From: Rhodothermales bacterium
Lineage (GTDB): Bacteria > Bacteroidota > Rhodothermia > Rhodothermales > JAHQVL01
Reading direction: 5' to 3'
Length of the DNA stretch: 34,520 nt
NCBI GenBank assembly: GCA_034439735.1
Contig: JAWXAX010000043.1
Location: forward strand, 1-34,520
Shown here in pieces: positions 33,777 through 34,520 of this stretch. Each line of letters starts with the position of its first letter. Position 1 is the first letter of the stretch. A program made the position numbers and the translations under genes. The notes under the pieces were generated by a model. The model saw only the letters and a list, made by a program, of their open reading frames with translations. It did no database searches and was not told where the DNA came from.

Positions 33777-34074
33777 GGTGGTCGTTTGCCAGAGATCCTT
33801 CGTGGCATGATACGCACTCCCCCCGGCGCAGGCATACGCCAGAACACCCGACCGGCATGCGCCGAGGCATGAACGACATCATCCGAGGGGGGTTTCGCCC
33901 GTATGATCCGTCGCGCCGGGAATGAAGGGACGGAAAGCGCATGGGAAAATCGTCGGATCATCACCGGCATGTCGCCCACGGGCCTTAAATTCCACAGCGA
34001 AACATGAAAAATAGGAACAGAAATCGCCCACGCTGGTTACTGCCGCCTATCACCACATCCCAAAGGGAGGACAC
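33777..34074. other. Intergenic region between divergent queD and the small orphan gene
   Basis: About 300 bp with no supportable gene. It should hold promoters for both directions, but I see no clear -10/-35 or Bacteroidota-type boxes. The only definite signal is the Shine-Dalgarno GGGAGG just before 34075. Confidence 0.5.
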
Positions 34075-34353
34075 ATGAGCGAACCCGATTCCGACACACC
34101 AGGGCGAGCCAAGCCCTCTGTGTCGACAGACAATTGGACGGCGCTTGCCGAAAAGAAGCTGACGCGCGGTTATACGCTTATCGTAAACGACACCCGGCGA
34201 ATTGCCAACTTTTTCAAGCCAGGGTCCGGTTACGAAGCCTGTTCGTTTACCGCCGCTATGAAACTGATCCAGAGCGGCAAAGTGGTCAAAAGGGGGCAAC
34301 ACGATCTGGGTACGGTATACGGTGTCGCCAGCGACGGCGCCGCTGCCGCGTAA
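34075..34353 (+). CDS. Small hypothetical protein (92 aa)
   Basis: I do not recognise the family. The start ATG is supported by a strong Shine-Dalgarno sequence (AAGGGAGGACAC then ATG), unusual in this window, and a terminator follows at 34386, so it looks like a genuine single-gene transcript. The product has a polar N-terminus (about 1-20), then WTALAEKKLTRGYTLIVNDTRRIANFFKPGSGYEACSFTAAMKLIQSGKVVKRGQHDLGTVYGV, a compact alpha/beta-like domain, and an Ala-rich tail. There is no signal peptide, membrane helix or Cys motif (one Cys). Basic residues could allow nucleic-acid binding, but this is speculation. Confidence 0.8.
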   Translation: MSEPDSDTPGRAKPSVSTDNWTALAEKKLTRGYTLIVNDTRRIANFFKPGSGYEACSFTAAMKLIQSGKVVKRGQHDLGTVYGVASDGAAAA

Positions 34354-34385
34354 CGTCGAACGCGTCATCCGAGTATGAATACCAT

Positions 34386-34416
34386 GCCGGCTTGCCTCCA
34401 GGTGAGCCGGCGTTTT
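34386..34416 (+). terminator. Rho-independent terminator
   Basis: GCCGGCT (34386-34392) pairs with AGCCGGC (34405-34411), extended inward by CC/GG and wobble pairs around a TCCA loop, and is followed by GTTTTTATTT. It lies 33 bp after the stop of the small orphan gene. Confidence 0.9.
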
Positions 34417-34447
34417 TATTTACTGACGTTACGCAACCCGGCCTGCA

Positions 34448-34485
34448 TGTCACGCTGAGCCTCGCGAAGCGTCTTTCTAGAACGC
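34448..34485. repeat. REP-like dispersed repeat (GTCACGCTGAGC...GCGAAGCGTCT type)
   Basis: The sequence around TGTCACGCTGAGCCTCGCG has inverted ends ACGCT (34452-34456) and AGCGT (34468-34472). It matches from memory the widespread family of short intergenic repeats of form GTCATGCTGAGCG...GCGAAGCATCT; here T-A is replaced by C-G on both sides, as expected for a conserved stem. Only one copy is in the window. Confidence 0.55.
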
Positions 34486-34520
34486 GATTCTGCGTTAAAA
34501 AACGCCATCGACGCGTCTTA

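Overview
The window is high-GC bacterial DNA from a Gram-negative organism with an outer membrane: it carries several lipobox lipoproteins, Tat-type lipoproteins and a probable outer-membrane barrel. The gene families (quinoprotein lipoproteins with haem c, DUF1080-like and FG-GAP proteins, twin-arginine sugar isomerases) and the generally weak Shine-Dalgarno sequences fit Rhodothermota/Bacteroidota-like bacteria best. Planctomycetes, Verrucomicrobia or Acidobacteria cannot be excluded. No rRNA, tRNA, CRISPR array, phage gene or transposase was seen.

Region 1 (1-3448): a probable outer-membrane protein on the minus strand and, divergent from it, a single PQQ-type quinoprotein lipoprotein on the plus strand. 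Region 2 (3526-17633, minus strand): seven closely spaced genes read right to left: quinoprotein, DUF1080/FG-GAP protein, DUF1080/FG-GAP protein, quinoprotein, quinoprotein, DUF1080/FG-GAP protein, GMC flavoprotein. Every quinoprotein has a haem c site (CQ[LI]CH) inserted before the last propeller blades. Every FG-GAP protein has an N-terminal domain resembling the 3-keto-disaccharide hydrolase/lyase family (DUF1080). I read this as an exported system that oxidises sugars or glycosides and may then cleave the oxidised sugar. Region 3 (17771-18649): an AraC-type regulator directly upstream of that operon.

Region 4 (18834-25376, minus strand): a nucleoside-permease-like MFS transporter, a histidine phosphatase, a small ABM-type monooxygenase, a three-subunit molybdenum hydroxylase of the xanthine dehydrogenase family and a metal-dependent cyclase/hydrolase. 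Region 5 (25562-33152, minus strand): a Tm-1-like protein, two tandem twin-arginine sugar isomerase/epimerase-like lipoproteins, a transaldolase, an MmsA-type aldehyde dehydrogenase, an SDR oxidoreductase and a CoxG-like protein. Region 6 (33315-34520): QueD, a small orphan protein with a strong ribosome binding site and terminator, and a REP-like repeat.

Two non-coding patterns stand out. A 69-bp element, about 77% identical between copies without gaps, lies upstream of the quinoprotein operon (17694-17762) and upstream of the SDR/MmsA/transaldolase/isomerase genes (32444-32512), in the same orientation; it looks like an activator-dependent promoter shared by both operons. Separately, short tandem repeats (mostly heptamers) and related hairpins sit on or within about 30 bp of the stop codons of six genes.
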